A stretch of DNA of 64,000 nucleotides, from positions 310,001-374,000 of the forward strand of contig CAJTFW010000003.1 in the NCBI GenBank assembly GCA_910575445.1. Direction: 5' to 3'. Position numbers and translations under genes: made by a program. Positions 27,101 through 34,634 of the stretch are shown here, in pieces. Positions within the stretch are counted from its first letter, which is position 1, and each line of letters starts with the position of its first letter. The notes beneath the pieces are model-generated. The model was not told where the DNA came from, searched no databases, and worked only from the letters and a program-made list of their open reading frames with translations. This DNA is from Lachnospiraceae bacterium. Its GTDB lineage: Bacteria; Bacillota; Clostridia; Lachnospirales; Lachnospiraceae.

Positions 27101-27684
27101 CTAAAGACCGGGCGCTTGTCTTACATAATCTTGGAGAGTGTTGTTTCTATCAGGGGAATCGATGGGAAGAAGCATATACCTATTTTAAAAAAGCTTATCA
27201 ACTAGTACAAAAAGACAAAGAATATAAGTATTATCGAAATCTTGTCAACAGTTTGATGACCGTCTGCTACTGGATGGGAGACCTTGAACAGGCAAAAACA
27301 TATGCAGAAGAATATAAAGAAAGGCTAGAAAACAGCTACAAGGGCTGCGAAAAGCTTCATAAGTCAATAGAAGAGCTTATGACCATTCCAGCACCAGATT
27401 CCAGGCAAAATCTCTATAACTTGTTCTGTTATGCTTATTATACCGGTCAGTATGAGCGGGCACGTGGCTATCTCGAACTGATGTGCGGTCGTAATATGTG
27501 TTTTTGGTGTGATGAAAAAGATTGTACAGAACTTTGGGAAGCGAAAGGTCTTATGGCACTATATGATAACAAAGAAGCAGAAGCCATAGAAGCATTCCAT
27601 ACTTCTAATCGTTGTTGCTGGTTATATGGAACACGGACTGCACATATGATGCTTCGGATATTAGAAAACAGAAAAAAAGAGTAA
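24145..27684 (+). CDS. J-domain-like protein with long TPR array
   Basis: 1179 residues. Residues 1-55 look like a J domain (EVFETLKLTPTHEERAIRDA, then GFKRLREAYEQAI), but the HPD tripeptide that activates Hsp70 is replaced by NPED. A linker domain (LAEWDGLLSDPVL) follows, then many tetratricopeptide repeats up to the end (for example ALSFQPENKNILIGKVLLLR, GRALKTLGRYEEAIENFKNS). A cysteine/aromatic C-terminus (MCGRNMCFWCDEKDC) is notable. It is cytoplasmic and likely a scaffold. It is co-transcribed with the symporter. The protein at 60294-63131 seems to share its linker region. Confidence 0.8.
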   Translation: MSISEVFETLKLTPTHEERAIRDAYHALLKGVNPEDDPEGFKRLREAYEQAIVYARTPKEEEEGPANVQWLQNQAVGGFLQQLADIYTLLPRRIDLAEWDGLLSDPVLQSLEDGESAKWGLFSYLAEHFRLPDRIWRRLDKEFFIQENQKEFREHLPNGFVDYILDKLKEEHVYQEFPYEFFQGAPDADYDLFIREYMDYINQHFDHTEEALEERGRLLARVTSHGITHPWCEMQIAIYLLDSGKYEQFETRIQKLLAEYPKDEQIVIVTAEIFEEKQRDKEAKKLFADYLEQEQQSKFGIFRSCFGLARIAAREGMWKEALTFANSADEVGNNDALKELYKEIYQHLIADLLTREDTLEEDDVSLLGTCFIQGGQWEEGLAFFDRHPEYRVDTCEYYENVAVLNMYAGRCEQTLEEAKHWRECLDKQTAASQEDADFITHKLGQSFYVEGCVLGQAYRKELEAEAPVEERLEELSKTAQKAFEKALSFQPENKNILIGKVLLLRDLKDDKGVIDVCEQALYYDPNHFQACYFLQEAYENLGMAQQVIDTFYRAKAIYDGNVMIYLRAVKVFMAYRQFDDALGIIHQAEEAHVSDPALLAKKACAICRRVKEKDKKGFQEAKKYASEITKQLEKENADPRFLAELYLERAYLYETANQLKAKGKAKIQRFIRKSVELHDTIEARYFLGRTLLRYEKKPEEAYEQFKICEERKMDFKWLYFYIAQCHEDLKQEDDAIEYYEKLWEKDPEFNDCCWRIGWIYRKKLRKTMVKEYGEKALYYFNLQEEKFGAGYSLLRWRSYVYLCLNEPQKALQDAENGLEKKKDSGLWLLRGRALKTLGRYEEAIENFKNSIRCEERYGEDDSYCYGRIFDCYKFLNKLKQAADFFEAELEVVVTEELKEECLEQLVRCAAIQGAYAVAFQWLEKQYGTTSLSEKGEDIWSKVAERIEDVLDIWLIYKGTIDKEYLTLYEDAKKLAAQAWKDESADPKDRALVLHNLGECCFYQGNRWEEAYTYFKKAYQLVQKDKEYKYYRNLVNSLMTVCYWMGDLEQAKTYAEEYKERLENSYKGCEKLHKSIEELMTIPAPDSRQNLYNLFCYAYYTGQYERARGYLELMCGRNMCFWCDEKDCTELWEAKGLMALYDNKEAEAIEAFHTSNRCCWLYGTRTAHMMLRILENRKKE

Positions 27685-27690
27685 GGAGAA

Positions 27691-27726
27691 GGGGAGAGCC
27701 GCAGTACGCGGCTGCCCCTTTTTTCA
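27691..27726 (+). terminator. terminator of the symporter/J-domain operon
   Basis: GGGGAGAGCCGC and GCGGCTGCCCC form a stem (two-base bulge) followed by TTTTTT, directly after the J-domain gene and before a convergent gene. Confidence 0.88.
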
Positions 27727-28320
27727 CTATTCTTGCATTTTTTCAAATTCTTTTTCGGTGAGTTGGATATTAAGTGCTCCATACTCTTCATCAGAGGAAT
27801 AGGCAGTTTCTAAGATAACAAATCCTCTGGTGGCATCTACCTGATATCTTGTATTGGTAGAGCCGTCTTTGGGCTTGGCGCTCCATTCCTTCTGTGCATA
27901 GTCAAAACTTAAATCATTGACATTCATGCCATTGTAAGTGACTTCCACCTTCTCCACAGAGGTCAGACGAAAGCTTACCGCTTTAATAATACCTTCTGTT
28001 GCTGCAAAACTCTGTTCAGAACTAATATCGGATTCTCCGCTCCATGGAGCCATTACAGTGACATGAATCTGGTCACCGGCGCCCCTGTCTAAACTATAGT
28101 AAAAGGGAATATATTTATCTCCTTCATGGGCAACATCGGGCATCGCGTCGGTATGTATCTCATATCCTCGCTCCATCATATCTTTGACGGTAGTTTGTCC
28201 AAGCACAATGGTGTAACCATCAATCGTAATCTCCATTGGCAGGTCTACTTTTTTGGCACATGCAGTAATGCAAAATACCAAGAGAAGCAGACAGGTTAAC
28301 AGTATCGGTTTTCTTTTCAT
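27727..28320 (-). CDS. lipoprotein of unknown function
   Basis: 197 residues with a lipoprotein signal (LLLLVFCITAC, lipobox Cys 21). The mature part starts with a short ITIDGYTIVLGQTTVKDMMERGYEI motif, then a beta-rich domain without known catalytic residues. A second lipoprotein at 59623-60261 has a matching motif (VEVFVGETTLQTLLDADF), and each lies beside a member of the J-domain-related group. Probably surface anchored; function unknown. Confidence 0.75.
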   Translation of the reverse strand: MKRKPILLTCLLLLVFCITACAKKVDLPMEITIDGYTIVLGQTTVKDMMERGYEIHTDAMPDVAHEGDKYIPFYYSLDRGAGDQIHVTVMAPWSGESDISSEQSFAATEGIIKAVSFRLTSVEKVEVTYNGMNVNDLSFDYAQKEWSAKPKDGSTNTRYQVDATRGFVILETAYSSDEEYGALNIQLTEKEFEKMQE

Positions 28321-28409
28321 TTTTATAAGTTCCTTTCTATCATTATATTGTGATGCTCCTCCTTAGAGAGGGGTATCATACAAAATATTTTTGGTAAATT
28401 TTTCCATCT

Positions 28410-28796
28410 TTACTTTTTTTCGACAGAATAGTAGGGAATGGTAATCTTCTTACCTGCTGTCAGATGGTCTGTTATCAGATGGTTAATCTTCATGACTTCG
28501 TAGATATAGTCCATACGAGTGCTATAATAGTCATAGTCAATATATTCCTCAGCAATATCCCATAAGGTATCGCCTGGCTGAACCTTGATGCTTGTGTAAT
28601 ACTTATACACCGGGTCCTTGTCTGGCTCTTCGGCTTTGGCTAAAAGTGTACCAAAGCCGACCCCCACGCCAAACATTACAATAATGGTCAGAAAGAAAAT
28701 AAGGATTCGCTTCCTCTTGGTTCGTTGTTCATTAAGAACCTGCTCCCTTCTGGCTCGCCTGAATTCTTCCCTTGTCATAGTCTCTGTTGCGTACAT
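28410..28796 (-). CDS. yneA: YneA-like SOS cell-division inhibitor, LysM protein
   Basis: 128 residues from ATG 28796 (eight bases after AAGGAG); a longer frame to 28862 would run into the promoter. Order: charged cytoplasmic tail (REEFRRARREQVLNEQRTKR), one membrane span (ILIFFLTIIVMFGVGVGFGT), and a C-terminal LysM domain (IKVQPGDTLWDIAEEY to GKKITIPYYS). This is the layout of Bacillus YneA, which delays septation during the SOS response. The promoter carries LexA-type boxes, which supports the assignment. Unlike Bacillus, it is far from lexA (51439). Confidence 0.82.
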   Translation of the reverse strand: MYATETMTREEFRRARREQVLNEQRTKRKRILIFFLTIIVMFGVGVGFGTLLAKAEEPDKDPVYKYYTSIKVQPGDTLWDIAEEYIDYDYYSTRMDYIYEVMKINHLITDHLTAGKKITIPYYSVEKK

Positions 28797-28844
28797 TCCA
28801 CTCACTCCTTCGATTCCAGAACACTTGTTCTTAGCTATAGGTCT

Positions 28845-28873
28845 ATTATACAATCCGAACATTCGTTTGTCAA
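28845..28873 (-). promoter_or_regulatory. promoter of the YneA-like gene
   Basis: On the minus strand TTGACA (28868-28873), 17 bases, TATAAT (28845-28850): a full consensus sigma-70 promoter that would need tight repression. Confidence 0.85.
28856..28869. promoter_or_regulatory. LexA box in the yneA-like promoter spacer
   Basis: CGAACATTCGTTTG closely fits the Firmicute LexA box CGAAC-N4-GTTYG and lies between -35 and -10. Confidence 0.78.
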
Positions 28874-28881
28874 TAAAAAAC

Positions 28882-28895
28882 CGAAAATTTGTTCG
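28882..28895. promoter_or_regulatory. possible second LexA box
   Basis: CGAAAATTTGTTCG lies 12 bases upstream of the first box with one consensus mismatch. The same 14 bases also occur inside the flotillin gene (58287-58300), so the match could be chance. Confidence 0.5.
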
Positions 28896-29009
28896 ATACT
28901 TTTAAAAATCAGCCAAAGAACATAAAGTTTCCTTAAGATTGACAGTATTCGATTGTGAAGAACGGGAAAATATGATAAAGTAAAGCTATTACAGAAAAGG
29001 AGAGACACT

Positions 29010-30140
29010 ATGAAAAATAAACTTTATTATCTTTTGGCGGTCTTGTATATCCTGATGTTTGGATTCATTTTATACATAAATGGGGTCTTTACAGGGGAGA
29101 TGACATCGCTAAGTAACCTGCTGATTAATATAGGCTTTTTGTTGGTTATTGGTATCTTGTTTTTGATGTCTTTTGCAAGCTTTGGAAGACTGAACCGGAT
29201 GACAGATGCACTTACCCTTTCAACGGATGAGATATTGGATAAGCATCAGACAGCACAGCAGAATCTGTGGCCAGTGTATCGCAAGAAAAAAGAGGCATTT
29301 TCCGATGCGATACTCAATGAACAGTTTCATAAATATCAGAAACGTATTGCCTCACACACTAGCAGCAGAGGAATGGTAATGGATTCTTGCTCTATCGAGG
29401 ATTATATTAATGAAGAGCTGCTTAATCAGGTTGGAAAGACGTATTTTAATTCTGCGGTATCGGGCACCTTGACAGGACTTGGTATCTTAGGAACCTTTTT
29501 GGGACTTACGATGGGGATGAGTTCTTTCTCTGGAAATGATATTTTTACGATTTCAGACAATATTGCGCCTCTTCTTGATGGTATGAAGGTGGCATTTCAC
29601 ACGTCGGTATATGGTATTTTCTTCTCTCTGATTTTTACATTTGTCTATCGGAGTCTGATGTCTGACGCTTATGAGAAGCTTGCAGATTTTATAGAGGTAT
29701 TTCAGGAGTATGCGGCGCCGGAAGTCAATACTACGGACGAGAACACCAGTGCAATGCTGATTTATCAGGCAAATATGGCGAATTCTCTAAAAGCAATCGT
29801 TGAGCTTCTGCGCGGAAATGCCTATGAGCAGACAAAGGGCGTGGAGCAGATTGTGAAATATTTCACAGAACATCTTTCAGAGACAATGGGTGCGGATTTT
29901 GGAAATATTGGAAAATCGCTGAATCAGGCATGTATGACACAGGAGACCTATGCGCAGAACTTTAAGCGGCTTGAGGAGAGTACCAGGACGCTGTTAGAGG
30001 CGTGTCAGGTGATGAATGAGACGATGCATCAGACGCTAGAAAAGCAAAGTCTAATAGAAGATAAGCTCTCTAAGACCTGCGAGGATTTAAGCAACGAACT
30101 GTATACGTTTCATCAGATGAGGAATTTGTATGAAGAATAG
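29010..30140 (+). CDS. MotA/TolQ/ExbB proton-channel protein, ZorA-like
   Basis: 376 residues. Two N-terminal spans (YYLLAVLYILMFGFILYI, NIGFLLVIGILFLMSF), a cytoplasmic stretch, and the MotA/ExbB channel core: SAVSGTLTGLGILGTFLGLT, then LLDGMKVAFHTSVYGIFFSL. A helical cytoplasmic tail of about 120 residues follows. This resembles ZorA of the Zorya anti-phage system, though the tail is shorter than in well-known ZorA. The next gene (11-base overlap) encodes the OmpA-type stator partner. Together they should form a proton-driven membrane motor. Confidence 0.8.
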   Translation: MKNKLYYLLAVLYILMFGFILYINGVFTGEMTSLSNLLINIGFLLVIGILFLMSFASFGRLNRMTDALTLSTDEILDKHQTAQQNLWPVYRKKKEAFSDAILNEQFHKYQKRIASHTSSRGMVMDSCSIEDYINEELLNQVGKTYFNSAVSGTLTGLGILGTFLGLTMGMSSFSGNDIFTISDNIAPLLDGMKVAFHTSVYGIFFSLIFTFVYRSLMSDAYEKLADFIEVFQEYAAPEVNTTDENTSAMLIYQANMANSLKAIVELLRGNAYEQTKGVEQIVKYFTEHLSETMGADFGNIGKSLNQACMTQETYAQNFKRLEESTRTLLEACQVMNETMHQTLEKQSLIEDKLSKTCEDLSNELYTFHQMRNLYEE

Positions 30141-31056
30141 AAAAAAAGGCAAAGCCGCATTTACAGAACCCAGTTATTGGCAGTCTTATTCGGATATGAT
30201 GGCTGCGCTTCTTTTGATTTTTATTTTGATTATTGCGATTACCTTGGCAATTTATAAGCAGAAGCGAAATGATTTGGAAGAAGCGCAGATACAGCTAAGC
30301 GTGACACAATCAGAGCTAGAAGCTTCAAAAGCAGACTTAGAGGCATCCCGCGCAGATTTGGAAGCGTCAAAGGTGGACCTTCAGGCATCAGAAGAGGAGC
30401 TTCGAAACTCTTTAAAGGAGCTAGAAGAAGCTTATGCAAAGGCTACTATGACACAGGAGGAGCTTGATGCAGCGTATTTAGAGATTGATGAAGCAAAAGC
30501 TGAACTAAATGCAACTAGAAGTGAACTTCAGGATATTATTGGAATTCGGACAGATATTATCGGAGAGTTGCAGACGCGATTTAGCAATTCTTCGATGAAG
30601 GTGGATGCACAGACAGGTTCCATTACTTTTTCGTCGGATGTGTTGTTTCGATATAACAGTGCAACATTGACTTCGGAGAGCAAAGCAACCCTTAAAGAGA
30701 TTATTCCTATGTATCTGGGGGTATTGCTTCAGGAAAATTTCAGACCATATATTGCTGAGATTATTATTGAAGGGCATACAGATACAGATGGAGATTACCA
30801 GAGTAATATGACCCTTTCCTACAACCGGGCAAATTCGGTGGCAAAATTCTGTATGGATGGTGAAAACGGATTAAGCGGGCAGCAGATTGAAGTGCTGCAA
30901 AAGTTGATGACCGTAAATGGAAGGTCGTTTAGCAATCCTATCTATGAAGATGGAGGAGAGAAGGTAAATATGGCGGCTTCTAGAAGGGTGGAGATTAAGT
31001 TTCGGCTAAAAGAAGATGAGATGATTGAAAAGATATCGGAAGTGTTGAATCATTAG
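30130..31056 (+). CDS. MotB/OmpA-family protein, ZorB-like
   Basis: 308 residues. The single membrane span begins with the conserved acidic residue of stator proteins (SYSDMMAALLLIFILIIAI). A coiled coil follows, built of near repeats such as ELEASKADLEASRADLEASK. The C-terminal OmpA peptidoglycan-binding domain has EIIIEGHTDTDGDYQSN, LSYNRANSVAKF and NMAASRRVEIKF. It anchors the ZorA-like channel to the wall. The next gene starts eight bases downstream. Confidence 0.82.
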   Translation: MKNRKKGKAAFTEPSYWQSYSDMMAALLLIFILIIAITLAIYKQKRNDLEEAQIQLSVTQSELEASKADLEASRADLEASKVDLQASEEELRNSLKELEEAYAKATMTQEELDAAYLEIDEAKAELNATRSELQDIIGIRTDIIGELQTRFSNSSMKVDAQTGSITFSSDVLFRYNSATLTSESKATLKEIIPMYLGVLLQENFRPYIAEIIIEGHTDTDGDYQSNMTLSYNRANSVAKFCMDGENGLSGQQIEVLQKLMTVNGRSFSNPIYEDGGEKVNMAASRRVEIKFRLKEDEMIEKISEVLNH

Positions 31057-31064
31057 GAGATACT

Positions 31065-32564
31065 ATGGATATTCAAAAATTAAAACAACTAATTTACCAA
31101 GGAGAGAAAGTAGATGTAGAATGTAAAAAAGCAGAAAGTAATGTTCCAAAGTCTGTTTATGATTCTTATTCGGCTTTTGCAAATACAAAAGGCGGCTATA
31201 TTATTCTTGGTGTGGATGAAAACAAGAAGAAAACCAATCCAGAAGAGCGTTTTATTATCCAAGGAATAGAAAATCCTTCCAAACAATTAGAAGATTTTTG
31301 GAATACTATAAATTCTGATAAGGTCAATATCAATATTTTGAAAGATGAAGATGTATTTTTAGTAACAGAAGATGCGATTACGCTTATTGTAATTCATGTT
31401 CCGCGTGCTAATTTTCAAATGCGTCCGATATATGTTGGAGCCAACCCTTTCACCAACTCATATAAGAGAAATCATGAAGGAGATTATCATTGTACAAATG
31501 CTGAGATTCGGTCAATGTTTCGCGACCAAAATGCAGAAGGTGTAGATGATATGGTTATAGAGCATTATACCATGGATGACGTGGATATTGATACACTTCG
31601 GGCATATCGTATGCGCTTTCAAAACGAAAACGGAGAGCATATATGGAATACCTATGATGATAAACATTTTCTTGAGATGCTTGGTGGATATAGAAAAGAC
31701 AGAGAAAAAGGAATTGAAGGACTAACATTGGCTGGGCTTATGATGTTTGGAAACGGACTGGTCGTTCGTGATGTATTTGATAATATTTTTATGGATTACA
31801 GGGATGAGTCTTGTAAGACAGAAGATGTTCGGTGGAATGACCGTATCACATATGATGGTACATGGGAAAATAATGTGTTCAATTTCTTGGGAAAAGTGTT
31901 GCCAAAGCTTACAGCAGAACTGCCAAAGCCTTTTAAATTAAAAGGATATGTCAGAGAAGATGATACTCCGCTACATAAAGCGGTCAGAGAATCTTGTGTA
32001 AACATGATTATTCATGCAGATTATATGCTTGAAGGGACACTAAAGGTAATTAAAACTGTTGATGGTTTTGAAATCTCAAATCCAGGTGTTCTGAAAATTC
32101 CAAAAGAACAAATATATAAAGGCGGCAACTCAAAAGCCAGAAATCCAAGAATACAATCCATGCTTCGTATGGTGGGATATGGAGATAATATTGGTTCTGG
32201 ATTTCCAACAATATTAAACGCTTGGGAGCAGCAAGGATGGGAAACGCCAGAGTTAATTGAAGATACTATTTTAAATCAGGTTACTTTGATTTTAAAGGTA
32301 AAACAAGAAAAATCGGCGAAAAAAAGTGGCGAAAAAAAATCGGCGAAAAAAAGTGGCGAAAAAAAAGTAACGAATAAAACCTTGGAAAATCAACGCTTCA
32401 TTCTGGACAGCATGAAACAAGGGGTGTGGTATAAAGCATCAAGTTTTAAAGATGTTGTTGCTGTTAAAGAGTCTCGCATTAAGGAGTTGTTAAAAGATTT
32501 AACAGAACAGGGAAAGATAGAATCAACAGGCAGTACAAAAGGAAAGATGTATAGAAGATGTTAA
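31065..32564 (+). CDS. AlbA_2 (Schlafen-type) ATP-binding protein
   Basis: 499 residues. The N-terminal AlbA_2/Schlafen core is seen in VDVECKKAESNVPKSVYDSY and SAFANTKGGYIILGVDE. The middle has an HATPase-like region (AVRESCVNMIIHADYMLEG, NPGVL, GGNSKARNPRIQSMLRMVG, NIGSGFP). A lysine-rich repeat linker leads into a C-terminal winged helix (VVAVKESRIKELLKDLTEQG). Usually regarded as a DNA-binding regulator, though Schlafen domains also occur as nucleases in defence. It is eight bases after the ZorB-like gene, so probably in one operon with it. The linker is coded by A7-A8 runs. Confidence 0.82.
   Translation: MDIQKLKQLIYQGEKVDVECKKAESNVPKSVYDSYSAFANTKGGYIILGVDENKKKTNPEERFIIQGIENPSKQLEDFWNTINSDKVNINILKDEDVFLVTEDAITLIVIHVPRANFQMRPIYVGANPFTNSYKRNHEGDYHCTNAEIRSMFRDQNAEGVDDMVIEHYTMDDVDIDTLRAYRMRFQNENGEHIWNTYDDKHFLEMLGGYRKDREKGIEGLTLAGLMMFGNGLVVRDVFDNIFMDYRDESCKTEDVRWNDRITYDGTWENNVFNFLGKVLPKLTAELPKPFKLKGYVREDDTPLHKAVRESCVNMIIHADYMLEGTLKVIKTVDGFEISNPGVLKIPKEQIYKGGNSKARNPRIQSMLRMVGYGDNIGSGFPTILNAWEQQGWETPELIEDTILNQVTLILKVKQEKSAKKSGEKKSAKKSGEKKVTNKTLENQRFILDSMKQGVWYKASSFKDVVAVKESRIKELLKDLTEQGKIESTGSTKGKMYRRC
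32309..32362 (+). repeat. 24-base tandem repeat with poly-A runs inside the AlbA_2 gene
   Basis: Two copies of a 24-base unit encode the repeated peptide KSAKKSGE. Each unit has runs of seven to eight A, a place prone to slippage. Confidence 0.75.
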
Positions 32565-32604
32565 AAGGGTTTTCAGTTTTTGAAAACCCTTTTTAAATTC
32601 TGTC

Positions 32605-34335
32605 TTAGCCGCGAAAACGGTTAAGACATGCATAGATTTCTTGTAATCTTGGTTTGGCCAGACCGCAGGGGATATAGGAGCCACAGAAGGGGTCCCATCC
32701 TTTTTTATCCAGAGTGTCAGAGAGGATTTGTATGGTCTGTCTGACGGTTCGCTTGCCATCTAAGACTTGTTCTAGAGCGTAGCGCAGAAGATGAGCCAGA
32801 GCATTGGTCTGTTCAGAATCGGCAAGTTGTTCCACATAACGCAGGTCAATAGTCTCTTTGTCAAGAGAGAAAGAATCTTTTCCAAAGCCTTTGATTTTCA
32901 TATGCTCGTGGCGGTTGTCGGGTTGGCGGTTGCCGCTTCGATAATCCCTTCTTTCGCGGGTTTTGCGATGGAAGGGTGGAAGAGTGCGCTTGTCGTCTGG
33001 TATACAAAAACCAGGAGCCTGGATTCTAGGAGCGGTGTGCTCTTTGCAGAGGGATTTGACATGCTCTGTGATGTCAAGTGGACGATAGCAGTCCATCTGA
33101 AGAATTTTATCTGCGATATAGAAAAAAGCTCCAGAACTTCCAGCTACTAAGATAGTAGAGATACCCGCTTGTTCATAGAGGTCACGAGCACGCTCTAAAA
33201 ATGGAGTGATAGGTTCTTTCTCACGGCTGATAACTTGTTGCATAAAGTCGTCACGCAGCATAAAATTAGTGGCAGAAGTGTCTTCGTCAATCAGAAACAG
33301 ACGAGCGTCGGCTTCTATATGTTCTATAACCCCGGCAGCTTGTGAAGTGCTTCCGCTGGCATCAGGAGTGGAGAAGCATTTGGTATCTTTTTTATTAGGC
33401 AAATCGTTGATAAAAAGAGAGATGTCGACATTTCGAACAGAACGTCCATCTTCTGCGCGAAGTTTGACCGCAGTATCGTCAGTGATGACATATTCTCGCC
33501 CATCTCCGGCAATATGGTTGTAGACACCAGTCTGTAATGCTTCTAATAGCGTAGACTTTCCATGATAACCGCCGCCTACAATCAGAGTGATACCTTGTGG
33601 AATTGCCATTCCAGTAATCTTTCCTTTATGAGGAAGAACTAAAGTTCTCTCCATGGCAGCGGGAGAAGAGAATGGAACACTGTCTTTCATCGGAAGGTCA
33701 GAGACACCGCTTTTTCTTGGCAAGACAGCACCATTTGCCACAAAAGCAACCAATTTTTCTTCTTTTAAGATAGTTCGGATAGCTTCCTGGTCTTCCGAGA
33801 GGAAGACTGCCGCTTCGACTTTTTTAGGGTCTAATTTCTTATAGAAGAAACTGTTCTCAACACAGCGCGGAAGAAAATCAAACAGGATTTTTTCCAATTC
33901 GCCAGCGTTAATAGTGCGGCCAAAAGCAGGAAAGCCTACATGGAAGCGGGCAATCACTTTGGTATCAGTAATCTCGCAGGCACTTCGGTCTAAAACTTCT
34001 TGTCCACAGCGGGTAATGGAGAGAAGACCGCTTTTCCCGGAACCTTTGGCTTTAAAATTATAGTCTTCAAATTGAGAGGCGAATTGACGAGTCAGAAAAT
34101 CCTGAAGCGCGATGCGAGAGCAGTCCCGTTCATAGTAGGTTGGTGGAAATGCAGCTACTTTATGCAAAATTTCTATATGCAAGCTAGAAGGAGATGCAAA
34201 AGGGTCTCCTTGTACATGGTCAATCGAAAGATAGAAATTGTTGAACTGATAGATGCCGGCTAAGGATTTATAGGCGGGGTAACTTTTGTGGTCTATAGAA
34301 CGCAGGGAAGTGCGTAATTCGTTAGATGATTTCAT
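32605..34335 (-). CDS. ABC-class predicted ATPase (COG3044 family)
   Basis: 576 residues. It has an atypical Walker A (IVGGGYHGKSTLLEAL), an ABC-like signature (DASGSTSQA) and Walker B (ARLFLIDEDTSATN), then LERARDLYEQAGISTILVAGSSG. This is the stand-alone ABC_ATPase family (PF09818), soluble and without transmembrane partner; function is not established. It is monocistronic and convergent with the AlbA_2 gene. Confidence 0.85.
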   Translation of the reverse strand: MKSSNELRTSLRSIDHKSYPAYKSLAGIYQFNNFYLSIDHVQGDPFASPSSLHIEILHKVAAFPPTYYERDCSRIALQDFLTRQFASQFEDYNFKAKGSGKSGLLSITRCGQEVLDRSACEITDTKVIARFHVGFPAFGRTINAGELEKILFDFLPRCVENSFFYKKLDPKKVEAAVFLSEDQEAIRTILKEEKLVAFVANGAVLPRKSGVSDLPMKDSVPFSSPAAMERTLVLPHKGKITGMAIPQGITLIVGGGYHGKSTLLEALQTGVYNHIAGDGREYVITDDTAVKLRAEDGRSVRNVDISLFINDLPNKKDTKCFSTPDASGSTSQAAGVIEHIEADARLFLIDEDTSATNFMLRDDFMQQVISREKEPITPFLERARDLYEQAGISTILVAGSSGAFFYIADKILQMDCYRPLDITEHVKSLCKEHTAPRIQAPGFCIPDDKRTLPPFHRKTRERRDYRSGNRQPDNRHEHMKIKGFGKDSFSLDKETIDLRYVEQLADSEQTNALAHLLRYALEQVLDGKRTVRQTIQILSDTLDKKGWDPFCGSYIPCGLAKPRLQEIYACLNRFRG

Positions 34336-34634
34336 GGTTCTCTCCTTTATAAAAAATGGCTTCTTAACTACGAGGTATAGTATAGCAATTTTTTCACAAG
34401 TTCGTCAATGAGAGATTAAGAGAGACATAAAAATTTTATGTTAATAAAATAAGAAATAGTTGTCATAAAATATTTATGTAAATTAAATATTTCGGTTGAA
34501 AAAGAGCGGGGATGGTGGTAATATAGAGCTATACAGAACACGTCGCAAAATGGCAGTTTTGCGACGTGATAATTAGCTTTTAGCATATATTATTAATACT
34601 TACAGTATATTTTATTTGTGATGGAGGAAAATTT
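34336..34634. other. intergenic region between divergent genes, with a strong hairpin
   Basis: About 300 AT-rich bases with no gene. The only notable structure is the inverted repeat at 34539-34568. Promoters for the ATPase and recombinase genes must be here, but I cannot fix them well. Confidence 0.6.
34539..34568. repeat. perfect 12-base inverted repeat upstream of the recombinase
   Basis: CACGTCGCAAAA and TTTTGCGACGTG around a 6-base spacer (TGGCAG). The arms with a 6-base centre resemble the layout of a Xer crossover site, although the sequence is not the usual dif. It lies 66 bases before the recombinase start. It could also be an attenuator or operator. Confidence 0.7.

Noticed and set aside
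28939-28976. TTGACA and TATGAT upstream of the ZorA-like gene as a promoter
   Set aside because: The spacer is 26 bases, too long for a sigma-70 promoter; the real promoter is not clear.
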